From Falsiroseomonas oleicola (GTDB lineage: Bacteria > Pseudomonadota > Alphaproteobacteria > Acetobacterales > Acetobacteraceae), in contig NZ_JAERQM010000001.1 in assembly GCF_019029495.1 (NCBI RefSeq), positions 620,001-684,000 of the forward strand: a stretch of 64,000 nucleotides of DNA. The letters are read 5' to 3'. A program made the translations under genes and the position numbers. Below are positions 8,100-16,615 of this stretch, piece by piece. Below the pieces are notes generated by a model. It was not told the DNA's origin and did no database searches. It worked only from the letters and a program-made list of their open reading frames with translations. Position 1 is the first letter of the stretch. Each line of letters starts with the position of its first letter.

Positions 8100-9116
8100 A
8101 TGCGGGTGATCGAGATCAGGGGCAAGGGCGGGCCGGAGGTGCTGGCGATGGCGGAACGGCCGGTGCCGGAATGCGGGCCGGGCGAGGTGCTGGTCCGTGT
8201 CGCCGCCGCCGGGGTGAACCGGCCGGATGTGCAGCAGCGCAAGGGGCTCTATCCGCCGCCGCCCGGCGTCACCGATATCCCCGGCCTCGATGTCGCCGGC
8301 ATCGTCGAGGCCGTGGCGCCCGATGTCGCCTGGCCTCGCCTGGGCGATGCCGTCTGTGCGCTGGTCTCCGGCGGCGGCTATGCGGAGTTCTGCCGGGTGC
8401 CGGCGCCGCAATGCATGCCGATTCCGCGCGGCTTCAGCTTCGCCCAGGCGGCGACGCTGCCGGAGGTGTTTTTCACCGCCTGGAACAACGTGTTCTGGCT
8501 CGGCCGCATCGCGGAAGGCGAGACCCTGCTGGTGCAGGGCGGCACCAGCGGCGTCGGCATGGCGGCGATGCAGATGGCGCGGCAGTTGCGCAACGCCACC
8601 GTCATCGCCACCAGCAGTTCCGCCGCCAAGCGTGCCGTCTGCCTGGATTATGGCGCGCATCACGTCGTCGACTACCGGGACGCGGACTGGCCGGACCAGG
8701 TGCGGGCACTGACCGGCGGCGCGGGCGTGGATGTCATCCTCGACGGCCAGGGCGGCGACTACACGCCGCTGGAGATGGCGCTGCTCGCCCCCGATGGCCG
8801 GCTGGTGCTGATCGCCAGCCATCGCGCGCCCATGGCGGAGATCAGCACGCGCGACATCTACATCCGCCGCCTGACGCTCACCGGCTCCACCCTGCGCGCC
8901 CGCCCCCCCGCCTATAAGGGCCGCATCGCGCGGGAACTGGTGGAGCAGGTCTGGCCGTTGCTGGAGGATGGCCGCATCCGCACCCATATCTGCGCCACGC
9001 ACCCGCTGGAGCAGGCCGGCGCGGCACAGGCGGTGCTGGATGCCAATGCCCAGATCGGCAAGCTGGTGCTGACCGTCTCCGCCCTGGCGAGTCAGATACC
9101 GGAACCCAACCCCTGA
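8100..9116 (+). CDS. zinc-independent NAD(P)H quinone oxidoreductase (MDR, PIG3-like)
   Basis: A 338-residue medium-chain reductase. It has the GroES-like N-terminal part (GEVLVRVAAAGVNRPDVQQR), the PIG3-type stretch YPPPPGVTDIPGLDVAGIVE, and the nucleotide loop VQGGTSGVGMAAMQMA (about 141-156) followed by VIATSSSAAKRA. The Cys/His zinc ligands of alcohol dehydrogenases are missing, as expected for quinone reductases. The start has GGAGGA at good spacing. It begins a plus-strand run with an IclR gene directly behind it and probably reduces quinones or conjugated carbonyls in the pathway served by the neighbours. Confidence 0.88.
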   Translation: MRVIEIRGKGGPEVLAMAERPVPECGPGEVLVRVAAAGVNRPDVQQRKGLYPPPPGVTDIPGLDVAGIVEAVAPDVAWPRLGDAVCALVSGGGYAEFCRVPAPQCMPIPRGFSFAQAATLPEVFFTAWNNVFWLGRIAEGETLLVQGGTSGVGMAAMQMARQLRNATVIATSSSAAKRAVCLDYGAHHVVDYRDADWPDQVRALTGGAGVDVILDGQGGDYTPLEMALLAPDGRLVLIASHRAPMAEISTRDIYIRRLTLTGSTLRARPPAYKGRIARELVEQVWPLLEDGRIRTHICATHPLEQAGAAQAVLDANAQIGKLVLTVSALASQIPEPNP

Positions 9117-9136
9117 CCGAGCCGCCGGTCCAGTCC

Positions 9137-9889
9137 GTGCTGCGCGCCCTGGCGATCCTGCGGGAGCTGAACAGGCAGCAGAACACGACCGTGGACCAGC
9201 TGCACCGCGCGACCCTGCTGCCGAAGCCGACCGTCATGCGCCTGCTGGCCACCCTGGCCAGCGCCGGGCTGGTGATGAAGGGCGAACGCGGCATCGGCTA
9301 CCGCGTCACCTCTGACGTGCAGCGGCTCAGCGCCGGCATCCAGGATGGGCCGCTGGTGGCGGAAGCGGGGCGGCCCTGGGCGGTGGAGCTGACCCGCCGG
9401 CTGCGCTGGCCGGCGGCGATCGCCGTCCGCGATGGCGGGCGCATCGCCATCAGCGTCAGCACGGCGGCCAGCAGCACCCTCTCCCCCTTCCATGCCACCA
9501 TCGGCATGCGCCACAGCCTGCTGACCCGCGCGCTGGGCCGCGCCTACCTGGCCCATTGCCCGGATGCGGAACGCCGCGACCTGCTGGGCCTTCTCGCCGC
9601 CTCGACAGACCCCGAGGACAATCCGCCGAACCTGGCGCGGGTGGCGCGGATGATCGTGGTGACGGTGCGCCGCCAGGGCTATGCGCTGCGCGACCCGAAG
9701 GTGGAGCCGCGCAACTCCAACACCGTCGCCGTGCCGATCCTGCTGGATGGCGCCGTGGCGGGCACCATCGGCCTCAGCTTCTTCCGCTCGGCGGTCAGCC
9801 AGCCGTTGCTGGTCGGGGAGATGGTGCCGGCCCTGCATCAGGCGAGCCGCGAGATCACCGCGGCGCTGGAGCGGCTGCGGCCGTCCTGA
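9137..9889 (+). CDS. IclR family transcriptional regulator (paralogue of 20299-21090)
   Basis: A 250-residue regulator. The winged helix covers about residues 1-60 (TTVDQLHRATLLPKPTVMRL) and the effector domain follows (including DPEDNPPNL and RDPKVEPRNSNTVAVPI). Those blocks recur almost unchanged in the IclR protein at 20299, so the two are recent paralogues. No ATG is available: the GTG at 9137 is used, although the paralogue has about eight extra N-terminal residues whose equivalents (PPVQS) are encoded just upstream, up to a CTG that overlaps the previous stop. It probably binds the TTCCG-N5-CGGAA sites nearby. Confidence 0.88.
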   Translation: MLRALAILRELNRQQNTTVDQLHRATLLPKPTVMRLLATLASAGLVMKGERGIGYRVTSDVQRLSAGIQDGPLVAEAGRPWAVELTRRLRWPAAIAVRDGGRIAISVSTAASSTLSPFHATIGMRHSLLTRALGRAYLAHCPDAERRDLLGLLAASTDPEDNPPNLARVARMIVVTVRRQGYALRDPKVEPRNSNTVAVPILLDGAVAGTIGLSFFRSAVSQPLLVGEMVPALHQASREITAALERLRPS

Positions 9890-9898
9890 CCCGCCGGA

Positions 9899-9915
9899 AT
9901 TCCGGGATGCGGAAC
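9899..9915. promoter_or_regulatory. IclR regulon site b
   Basis: ATTCCG-GGATG-CGGAAC, ten bases after the iclR stop and upstream of the amidohydrolase at 9984. A second overlapping palindrome, CGGAAC-N7-GTTCCG (9910-9928), abuts it, so the region may hold two half-overlapping sites. It would control the plus-strand run 9984-15307. Confidence 0.75.
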
Positions 9916-9983
9916 GGCACCAGTTCCGCCTTCTGCGCCGGGGAGTCCGCGCCCTAGCTTCCCGCAGGAACCGGGGAAACGAC

Positions 9984-10835
9984 ATGCAGGCCGAAGGCCA
10001 GGACGATGCGCCGCGCCAGGCGCGCTTTGCCATACCGCCACTGGCCTGCGACGCGCATTGCCACGTCTTCGGCCCCGCCGAACGCTTCCCCTATGCGCCC
10101 AGCCGCCGCTACACGCCGGAGGACAGGCCGAAGGAGGTCCTGGCGGCGCTGCACCGCAAGCTGGGCCTGCAGCGCGCGGTGATCGTGCAGGCAAGCTGCC
10201 ATGGCACCGACAACCGCGCCATGCTGGACGCGCTGCACAGCGACCCGGACCGCTATCGCGGCGTCGCCATGATCGACGATGCGACCACCGAGGTCGAGCT
10301 GCGGGAGATGAAGGCGGCCGGGGTGCGCGGCATCCGCTTCAACTTCATCAAGGCGCTCGGCGGCGCGCCGGACATGGCGCTGTTCCATCGCGCCGCGGAC
10401 CGTGCCCGGCCGCTCGGCTGGCACATGGTGATGCAGTTGCAGGGCGATGGCGTGACGGAAATGGCGGAGGTCATCCGCGCGCTGCGCATGCCCGTGGTGA
10501 TCGACCATATGGGCCGCGTCGATCCCGCCCTCGGCGTGGAAGGCCCGGCCTTCCGCAGGCTGCTCGACCTGCTGGGCGACGACCGGATCTGGGTGAAGCT
10601 GAGCGGCATCGAGCGCATGACCCGCGCGCCCTTCACCGAGGCCCTGCCCTTCGCCCGCGCCCTGCTGCGCGCGGCGCCGCATCGCGTGCTCTGGGGCACC
10701 GACTTCCCGCATCCCAACCTGACCACACCGGTGGATGAGATGGAGCTGCTGAACCTGATCCCCGACTTCGCCCCGACGCCGGAGGACCGGCAACGCCTGC
10801 TGGTGGACAACCCCGCCACCCTCTACGGCTTCTGA
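9984..10835 (+). CDS. amidohydrolase family 2 (2-pyrone-4,6-dicarboxylate lactonase-like)
   Basis: A 283-residue TIM-barrel hydrolase with the metal motif CDAHCHVFGPAERFPYAPSR near residues 23-42, the barrel segments RAVIVQASCHGTDNRA, GVRGIRFNF, VIDHMGRVD and the catalytic Asp in LWGTDFPHPN (about 235-244). The FGPxxxFPY signature is typical of LigI-type lactonases, which hydrolyse PDC in aromatic breakdown. The ATG at 9984 has GGGGAA upstream. It starts a six-gene plus-strand run controlled from site b. A LigI-like role is likely by family, but the exact lactone is not shown. Confidence 0.85.
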   Translation: MQAEGQDDAPRQARFAIPPLACDAHCHVFGPAERFPYAPSRRYTPEDRPKEVLAALHRKLGLQRAVIVQASCHGTDNRAMLDALHSDPDRYRGVAMIDDATTEVELREMKAAGVRGIRFNFIKALGGAPDMALFHRAADRARPLGWHMVMQLQGDGVTEMAEVIRALRMPVVIDHMGRVDPALGVEGPAFRRLLDLLGDDRIWVKLSGIERMTRAPFTEALPFARALLRAAPHRVLWGTDFPHPNLTTPVDEMELLNLIPDFAPTPEDRQRLLVDNPATLYGF

Positions 10836-10845
10836 AAGATCGATC

Positions 10846-11670
10846 ATGCCGGCCGTTGATTCCCACGCCCATGCCTTCGACCTCACCCGCCAGGGCTGGG
10901 GCGGCGATCGCGGCTTCGATATCCAGGCGAATGAGCTCGGCACCGCGCCGCAATTCCTGCAGGTGCTGGCCAGCCACGGCTTCACCCATGGCGTGCTGAT
11001 CAACCCGCTTGGCGGCTACGGTGCCAACAACACCTATATGCTCGAAGCCATCGCGGCATCCGGCGGGCGGCTGAAAGGCGTCGCGCTGCTGCCGGATGCG
11101 ACGCCGGAGACGGAAATCCACCGCATGGTGGAAGGCGGCATCGTCGGCATCCGCTTCAATCTGGACTTCCCGACCAGCCCACCACTGCTCGGCCCGATGG
11201 GGGAGCGCGCGCTGGCCCGGGCGCGGGAGGTCGGCTGGTTCGCGCAGGTGCATTATCACCACGGCGACTCCCTGATCGCCGCGATGCCCGCGCTGCGCGC
11301 GGCGAAGCTGCCCGTCATCATCGACCATTCCGGCCGCCCCGAACTGCCGGGCGGTCTGCGCCAAAAGGGCTTCCGGGCGCTGCTGGAACTTGGTCGCGGC
11401 AGCGATGCCGTCATCAAGCTGTCCGGCGTGTTCCGCTTCAGCCAGACCGGCTCGCCCTATGTCGATACCGATCCCTACATCGCCGCGCTGATCGAGGCTT
11501 TCGGCATCGATCGCTGCATCTGGGGTTCCGACTGGCCCTTCCTGCGCGCCAAGGCCCGCACCGATTTCGGCCCGCTGCTGGCGGCGCTGCACCGCGTCGT
11601 GCCGGAGGCGGCCGATCGCGACAGGATTCTCTGGACCAATCCGTCGCGGCTTTTCCGCATGACGTCGTGA
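10846..11670 (+). CDS. amidohydrolase family 2 (TIM-barrel lactonase-like)
   Basis: A 274-residue hydrolase starting almost at the metal motif (VDSHAHAFDL, residues 4-13). Further family segments are GVALLPDATPE, GIVGIRFNLD, VHYHHGD, VIIDHSGRPE and the catalytic Asp in IWGSDWPFL (about 227-235). It starts ten bases after the previous hydrolase and is followed 22 bp later by a receptor gene, so all are co-transcribed. Two different lactonase-like enzymes in a row suggest sequential or alternative lactone substrates. Confidence 0.84.
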   Translation: MPAVDSHAHAFDLTRQGWGGDRGFDIQANELGTAPQFLQVLASHGFTHGVLINPLGGYGANNTYMLEAIAASGGRLKGVALLPDATPETEIHRMVEGGIVGIRFNLDFPTSPPLLGPMGERALARAREVGWFAQVHYHHGDSLIAAMPALRAAKLPVIIDHSGRPELPGGLRQKGFRALLELGRGSDAVIKLSGVFRFSQTGSPYVDTDPYIAALIEAFGIDRCIWGSDWPFLRAKARTDFGPLLAALHRVVPEAADRDRILWTNPSRLFRMTS

Positions 11671-11692
11671 CAGCAAGCAAGGGAGGGTTTCG

Positions 11693-12649
11693 ATGACCAT
11701 CACCCGACGCAGCGCCCTGGCGGCGGCGAGCCTTGTCCTGACCACGGGATCCGCCCGCGCCCAGGCCTATCCGAACCGCGCGATCCGCGTGATCGTGCCC
11801 TATGCGGCGGGCGGCGCGGACCAGTTCATCCGGCCCTTGCAGGCCCGGCTGACCCAGGCGCTCGGCCAGCCCATCGTCATCGAATCCGTCACCGGCGGCG
11901 GCGGCGCCATCGGCGCCAACCGGGTGCGCACCGCTCCGGCCGATGGCTATACCCTGCTCTTCGCCGGCACCGGCGCGCTGACGGCGGTGCCGCGCCTGCA
12001 AAGGCTGGGCTATTCCATCGCGGATTTCGCGCCGATCGCCAATCTGATCGCCATCCCCTATGTGCTGGCAGGCCGCCAGGGCGCGCGCTTCACCGACTTC
12101 GCCGGCTTCCTGCGCGAAGCCCGCGCGAGGCCGGAGGGGCTGAGCTACGGCACGCCCGGCGTCGGCAGCACGCCGCATCTGGTGGCGGAGGCGATGGCCA
12201 AGGCGGCCGGCGTGAAGCTGCTGCATGTGCCCTATTCCGGCATCGCCACGGCCGTGGTGGGCCTGCTGGCCGGCGACATCGATCTGGTGATGGGCGCGCC
12301 CGGCAATATCATGCCGCTGGTGGAACGCGGCGTGGTGCCGCTGGTGCAGACCGGCGCGCAACGCATCGCCGTGCTGCGCGATCTGCCGACGCTGCGCGAG
12401 GCGGGGCTGGATGTGGAACTCGTCACCCGTTTCGGCTTCTTCGCCCCGAAGGGCACCGAGGACGCGGTGATCGCCCGCTGGTCGGGGCTGCTGCTGGAAG
12501 GCGGCGCCGACCCTGCCTATGCCCAGGCCATGCAACGCGCCTTCAACGAGGTGGAATTGCTGGACCAGGCACGTTTCCAGAGCTTCCTCGCGGCGGAAGA
12601 TGCCGCGACGGCGCAGCTTCTGACCGCGCTGAACCTGACGGGCGGCTGA
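11693..12649 (+). CDS. Bug-family (TTT) periplasmic solute-binding protein
   Basis: A 318-residue receptor with a twin-arginine-like leader (MTITRRSALAAASLVLTTGS, cleavage near ARAQA), then RAIRVIVPYAAGGADQFI, IESVTGGGGAIGANRVR, GTPGVGSTPHL and LHVPYSGIATAVVGLLAGDI. It is clearly the closest relative in the window of the receptor at 14354, sharing AAGVKLLHVPY, LVTRFGFFAPK and the C-terminal AQAMxRAFNEV block, so the two arose by local duplication. SD sequence GGGAGGG precedes the ATG. Confidence 0.92.
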   Translation: MTITRRSALAAASLVLTTGSARAQAYPNRAIRVIVPYAAGGADQFIRPLQARLTQALGQPIVIESVTGGGGAIGANRVRTAPADGYTLLFAGTGALTAVPRLQRLGYSIADFAPIANLIAIPYVLAGRQGARFTDFAGFLREARARPEGLSYGTPGVGSTPHLVAEAMAKAAGVKLLHVPYSGIATAVVGLLAGDIDLVMGAPGNIMPLVERGVVPLVQTGAQRIAVLRDLPTLREAGLDVELVTRFGFFAPKGTEDAVIARWSGLLLEGGADPAYAQAMQRAFNEVELLDQARFQSFLAAEDAATAQLLTALNLTGG

Positions 12650-12665
12650 AACAGGAGCGAAGCGA

Positions 12666-13439
12666 ATGAGCGATGTGAACCAGGGCGCCCTCGGCCCCTA
12701 CGGCCTGCGCGGCAAGGTCGCGGTGATCACCGGCGGCAGCAGCGGCATCGGCGCCGCCTCCGCCCGACGCCTGGCGGAGCAGGGGGCGACGATCGCCATC
12801 GGCTACAACAACGGCCGCGACCGTGCGGAGGCGCTGGCGGCGGAACTGCCGGGCGACGGCCATATCGCCCTGCACCTGCCGATGGCCGACACCGCCGCGA
12901 TCCGCGCGGCAGCGGCGGAGGTGGAGGCGAAGCTGGGCCGGGCGGATGTGCTGGTGAATTCGGCGGGCACCACCCGCGCCGTGCCGCATGCCGATCTCGA
13001 CGCGCTGGATGACGAGACCTTCGACCGCATCCTCATCACCAATGTCCGCGGCCCCTATTCCACCATCCGCGCCTTCGCGCCGTTGCTGAAGCGCAGCGGG
13101 GATGCGGTGATCGTCAACATCTCCTCCCTCGCCGCGATGAACGGGCTGGGCAGCAGCATCGCCTATTGCGCCTCCAAGGCCGCGCTGGACACGATGGGGC
13201 TGTCGCTGGCGCGTGTGCTGGGGCCGGAAATCCGCGTCATCGGCGTCTCTCCCGCCGCCGTCGATACCGGCTTCGTGCCGGGCCGCAGCCGCGACGCGGT
13301 GCTGAAGCAGGCGGCGCTGACGCCCTTGAAGATCGTCTGCCAGGCGGATGACGTGGCGCTCGCGGTGGTCGCCGCCGTCACGCATCTGCGCCTGACCACC
13401 GGCACCGCGCTGCTGGTCGATTGCGGCCGGCATCTCTGA
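12666..13439 (+). CDS. short-chain dehydrogenase/reductase
   Basis: A 257-residue classical SDR: cofactor motif ITGGSSGIGAASARRLAEQG (residues 21-40), NSAGTT for the central strand, VNISSLAAMNGLGSSIAYCASK containing the catalytic Ser, Tyr and Lys (YCASK near 170; written here only as a family cue), and a C-terminal VDCGRHL. Basic residues after the second strand (NNGRDRAE) make NADP(H) the likelier cofactor. It lies between a receptor and an amidohydrolase in one operon, suggesting it oxidises or reduces a hydroxy/keto intermediate of the same pathway. Confidence 0.88.
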   Translation: MSDVNQGALGPYGLRGKVAVITGGSSGIGAASARRLAEQGATIAIGYNNGRDRAEALAAELPGDGHIALHLPMADTAAIRAAAAEVEAKLGRADVLVNSAGTTRAVPHADLDALDDETFDRILITNVRGPYSTIRAFAPLLKRSGDAVIVNISSLAAMNGLGSSIAYCASKAALDTMGLSLARVLGPEIRVIGVSPAAVDTGFVPGRSRDAVLKQAALTPLKIVCQADDVALAVVAAVTHLRLTTGTALLVDCGRHL

Positions 13440-13449
13440 GGGCCGGCGC

Positions 13450-14349
13450 TTGGAGATCATCGACGCGCAGATCCACGAACCGGCCGCGGGCAAGCCCTTC
13501 GACCCACCGCTGGACCCGGCGACGCGCGACGCGGTGCATGTGGAACTGGCGCGGGAAGCGCTGGATTGCGTGCGGGTCGACCGGGCCGTGGTGGTGGCGC
13601 GCCCCGCCTTCAACGAGGCCTGCATCACGCGCTATCCGGAACTCTTCGCCGCCGTCGAGGTGATGGATCACAACTCGGAAGAACTGGAAGCACGGATGGC
13701 GGGCTTCCGCGCTCGCAAGGGCATGCTTGGCTGCCGCACGCTGGTGACGAACTATGCCGAGGTGCGGCGTGACCCGGAGGTGGCGCTGCGGCTGAACGAC
13801 ACCTTCCAGGGCGGCGGCTTCGATCGCTACTGGGCGCTGGCGGCGCGCTACGACATCCCGATGTTCTTCTCCGCCCATGGTTTCGCCGCGGCGCTGCAGC
13901 CGCTGGCGGAGCGGCATCCGGAGCTGACCATCATCGTCGATCATTTCGGCATCACCCAGTCCCTGCGCCGGGAGATCGAGGGCGATCGCTGGGCGGCGCT
14001 TCCCGGGCTGCTGGAACTGGCGCGTTATCCGAATGTCTTCGTGAAGTGGTGCGGCGTGCCGCTCGTCTCCCGCGCCGCCTTTCCGCATGACGATGTCTGG
14101 CCCCAGCTCCATCGCATCCTGCGCGCCTTCGGACCGGAGCGCTGTATGTGGGCGAGCGATTTCACGCGCCTGCGCTGGGGCGTGCCGGATCGCGCGGGCG
14201 CCACGGGCGCGCCGCCGCGCGCGGACTGGAAATCCTACGCCGACGCGCTGCACCACCTGCTGCACACGCGCGAAATCTCGCAGCAGGACAAGGAACAACT
14301 GTTCAGCGGCGCGGTTCGCCGCGCGCTGCGCTGGACCAGGGAGGATTAG
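13450..14349 (+). CDS. amidohydrolase family 2 protein
   Basis: A 299-residue TIM-barrel hydrolase. The N-terminal metal motif is DAQIHEP (residues 5-11), where the usual HxH is reduced to Q-x-H. Later segments MFFSAHGFAAAL, IIVDHFGITQS and MWASDFTRLRW keep the barrel His and Asp residues. The first metal His is thus replaced, as in some decarboxylase-type members of the superfamily, so a decarboxylase or hydratase role is as likely as hydrolysis. A TTG start with GAGG upstream fits best; it lies ten bases after the SDR gene. Confidence 0.78.
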   Translation: MEIIDAQIHEPAAGKPFDPPLDPATRDAVHVELAREALDCVRVDRAVVVARPAFNEACITRYPELFAAVEVMDHNSEELEARMAGFRARKGMLGCRTLVTNYAEVRRDPEVALRLNDTFQGGGFDRYWALAARYDIPMFFSAHGFAAALQPLAERHPELTIIVDHFGITQSLRREIEGDRWAALPGLLELARYPNVFVKWCGVPLVSRAAFPHDDVWPQLHRILRAFGPERCMWASDFTRLRWGVPDRAGATGAPPRADWKSYADALHHLLHTREISQQDKEQLFSGAVRRALRWTRED

Positions 14350-14353
14350 ACCC

Positions 14354-15307
14354 ATGCCCATCACACGCCGCCACGCCCTTGCCGCCACGGCCGCCGCCTT
14401 GGCCGCCGCGCCGGCCCTGGCGCAGGACTATCCGAGCCGCGCCATCCGCGTGATCGTGCCCTATGCCGCGGGTGGCACGGACCAGTACATCCGGCTGCTG
14501 CAGAACGATTTCGCGCAGCGCCTGGGCCAGCCCGTGGTGATCGAATCCGTCGTTGGCGGTGGTGGCGGCATCGGGGCCAACCGCGTCCGCACCAGCACGC
14601 CGGATGGCTACACGCTGCTCTTCGGCGGTACCGCCGCGCTCACCGTCGTGCCGCGCATCCAGAACCAGCCCTATACGGCGATGGATTTCGCGCCCGTCTG
14701 CAACCTGGTCGCCCTGCCGATCATCGTCGCCGCGAAGCGCGGCTTCCGCCATCGCACGGCGCAGGAGATGCTGGCGGCCGCCCGCGCGCAGCCCGAGAGC
14801 ATCTCCTTCGGCTCGCCCGGCATCGGCAGCTCCCCGCATCTGGCAGGCGAAGCGATGGCGCGCGCCGCCGGCGTGAAGCTGCTGCATGTGCCCTATGCCG
14901 GCATCGCGCCGGCCATGACCGCGCTGCTCGCCGGCGACATCGACCTGGTGGTGGGGGCGCCCGGCATCATCATGCCGACCGTCGAATCGCACGGCATCCT
15001 GCCGCTGGCGCAAACCGGCGCGACGCGCAGCGCCGCGCTGCCCGACCTCATCGCCCTGACGGAGATCGGGCTGGATGTGGATCTGGTGACGCGCTTCGGC
15101 TTCTTCGCGCCGAAGCAGACGCCGGAGCCGATTCTGCAACGGCTCGACCAGGTCTTCCGCGACGCCGCCGCGACGCCCAGCTACGCCCAGGCGATGCGGC
15201 GCGCCTTCAACGAGGTGCTGTTGCAGGACCGCGCGCAGTTCACCCAGGCCCTGGCCGCGGAGGACCGGGCCATGGCGTTGCTGATCGAACAGCTCAACCT
15301 GCGCTGA
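14354..15307 (+). CDS. Bug-family (TTT) periplasmic solute-binding protein
   Basis: A 317-residue receptor with leader MPITRRHALAATAAALAAAP (cleavage near ALAQD), then RAIRVIVPYAAGGTDQYI, IESVVGGGGGIGANRVR, FGSPGIGSSPHLAGE and LHVPYAGIAPAMTALLAGDI. It is a close paralogue of the receptor at 11693. It begins four bases after the amidohydrolase stop, so it is the last gene of the run from 9984. Pairs of receptors in one operon may widen the range of substrates or serve separate sensors. Confidence 0.92.
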   Translation: MPITRRHALAATAAALAAAPALAQDYPSRAIRVIVPYAAGGTDQYIRLLQNDFAQRLGQPVVIESVVGGGGGIGANRVRTSTPDGYTLLFGGTAALTVVPRIQNQPYTAMDFAPVCNLVALPIIVAAKRGFRHRTAQEMLAAARAQPESISFGSPGIGSSPHLAGEAMARAAGVKLLHVPYAGIAPAMTALLAGDIDLVVGAPGIIMPTVESHGILPLAQTGATRSAALPDLIALTEIGLDVDLVTRFGFFAPKQTPEPILQRLDQVFRDAAATPSYAQAMRRAFNEVLLQDRAQFTQALAAEDRAMALLIEQLNLR

Positions 15308-15312
15308 AAGGC

Positions 15313-16377
15313 TCAGGCATAGACGATCCCGCAGCCAGGCCCGACGGGGACGGCGATCACGCCGTCCTCGATGGGCAGAGGCGTGAACGGATCGTCCAGG
15401 ATGTGGTCGTGCTCCGACAGCTCGCAGGCGAAGGGCAGGTTCCGCAGCGACGCGGCGGCGTGGGCGGAGGCGCCCTGCAGCAGCGCCGGACCGAAGGCCG
15501 CGCCCATGCGCGTGGCGATCTGTCCGGCTTCCAGGATGCGCGCGGCGGTGACGAAGTTGCGCACGCCGCCGAGCTTGGTCAGCTTCAGATTGACCACATC
15601 GGCGACGCGCCCCTGCACCACCCGCAGCACATCGGCCACCGTCTCCACCGTCTCATCCGCCTCGATCGGCACCGGCAGGGTGCGGGTTATCAGCGCGAGA
15701 CCTTCCCAGTCCGCGGCCGGCACCGGCTGCTCCACCAAGGCGATGTCCTGCGGCTCCAGCCGCCGCCAGGCCGCCAGGAAACCCTTGGCGCTGTAGGACT
15801 GGTTCGGGTCGAGCGTCAGCGTCACCTCCGCGCCCACCGCCGCCCGCACCTCCGCCACCCGCCGCGCATCGAGCGCGGCATCGCCGGCCAGCTTCAGCTT
15901 CAGCGTGCGGTAGCCTTTCGCCACCAGCGCGGCGGCGCCCGCCGCCATCTCCGCCGGCGCCTTGATCGGCAGGATGCGCGATTGCGGAATGCGGTCGCGA
16001 TAGCGCCCGCCGAGCAGCGCCGACAGCGGCAGGCCGGCGCGGCGCGCCTGAAGGTCATGCAGCGCCATGTCGATCGCCGCCTTGACCGAGCGGTTGCCGA
16101 CCAGGGTCGTCTCGACCAGATCCATGATCGCGGCCAGCTCCGCCGGATCGCGCCCGACCACCAGCGGCCGCAGGAAATGCAGCGCCGCCTCGGCGCCCGG
16201 CCCATGGGTGGTGATGGCCGGGATCGCATGCGCGTAGCCCAGGCCGGTCACGCCATCCTCATCGGTCAGGACGATGACCCAGCCCTGCAATTCCGCGACC
16301 GTGGCGCGGGCGAATTTCCAACCCGGATCCGCCTGGCGCTGTGTGCAGGGACGCAGTTCGGCTGTGACGATGGGCAC
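15313..16377 (-). CDS. enolase-superfamily enzyme (mandelate racemase/muconate lactonizing type)
   Basis: A 354-residue protein with the capping domain (about 1-120) and the barrel domain. Visible catalytic residues are the K160-L-K162 motif, metal ligands D190 (LDPNQ), E216 (VEQPVP) and D241 (EADET), and an acceptor Lys in NLKLTKLGG (K265/K268). This pattern belongs to muconate cycloisomerases and dipeptide epimerases. A GTG at 16377 is the best start, with GGGAG upstream. It converges with the receptor operon and diverges from the receptor at 16616 across operator c. A cycloisomerase role would fit the lactonases nearby but is inference. Confidence 0.85.
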   Translation of the reverse strand: MPIVTAELRPCTQRQADPGWKFARATVAELQGWVIVLTDEDGVTGLGYAHAIPAITTHGPGAEAALHFLRPLVVGRDPAELAAIMDLVETTLVGNRSVKAAIDMALHDLQARRAGLPLSALLGGRYRDRIPQSRILPIKAPAEMAAGAAALVAKGYRTLKLKLAGDAALDARRVAEVRAAVGAEVTLTLDPNQSYSAKGFLAAWRRLEPQDIALVEQPVPAADWEGLALITRTLPVPIEADETVETVADVLRVVQGRVADVVNLKLTKLGGVRNFVTAARILEAGQIATRMGAAFGPALLQGASAHAAASLRNLPFACELSEHDHILDDPFTPLPIEDGVIAVPVGPGCGIVYA

Positions 16378-16449
16378 CCTCGATTCTCCCGCTTCCTCTG
16401 CGCCGAAGCTGCCATGTCCGCGGCCCGGTTCGCGTCGAAATCCATCGAT

Positions 16450-16466
16450 ATTCCGGAATGCGGAAC
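16450..16466. promoter_or_regulatory. IclR regulon site c
   Basis: ATTCCG-GAATG-CGGAAC in the 238-bp divergent gap between the enolase-superfamily gene and the receptor at 16616. It matches site b at 16 of 17 positions. A further GC-rich palindrome, GCGG-AATC-CCGC, follows at about 16490-16501. The site would co-regulate both flanking transcripts. Confidence 0.76.
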
Positions 16467-16615
16467 GCCGTGAGATAGTCCCGCGAGACGCGGAATCCCG
16501 CATTAGATTGGCGACAGGGAGCTGTTGCCGGGAAAGCGAAGCGCGCAATGCGCCGCAGGATGCCTGCGCTGGAGACGGACCGCAGAACCCCTCATCCCGA
16601 CATGGAGTCCTCGCG

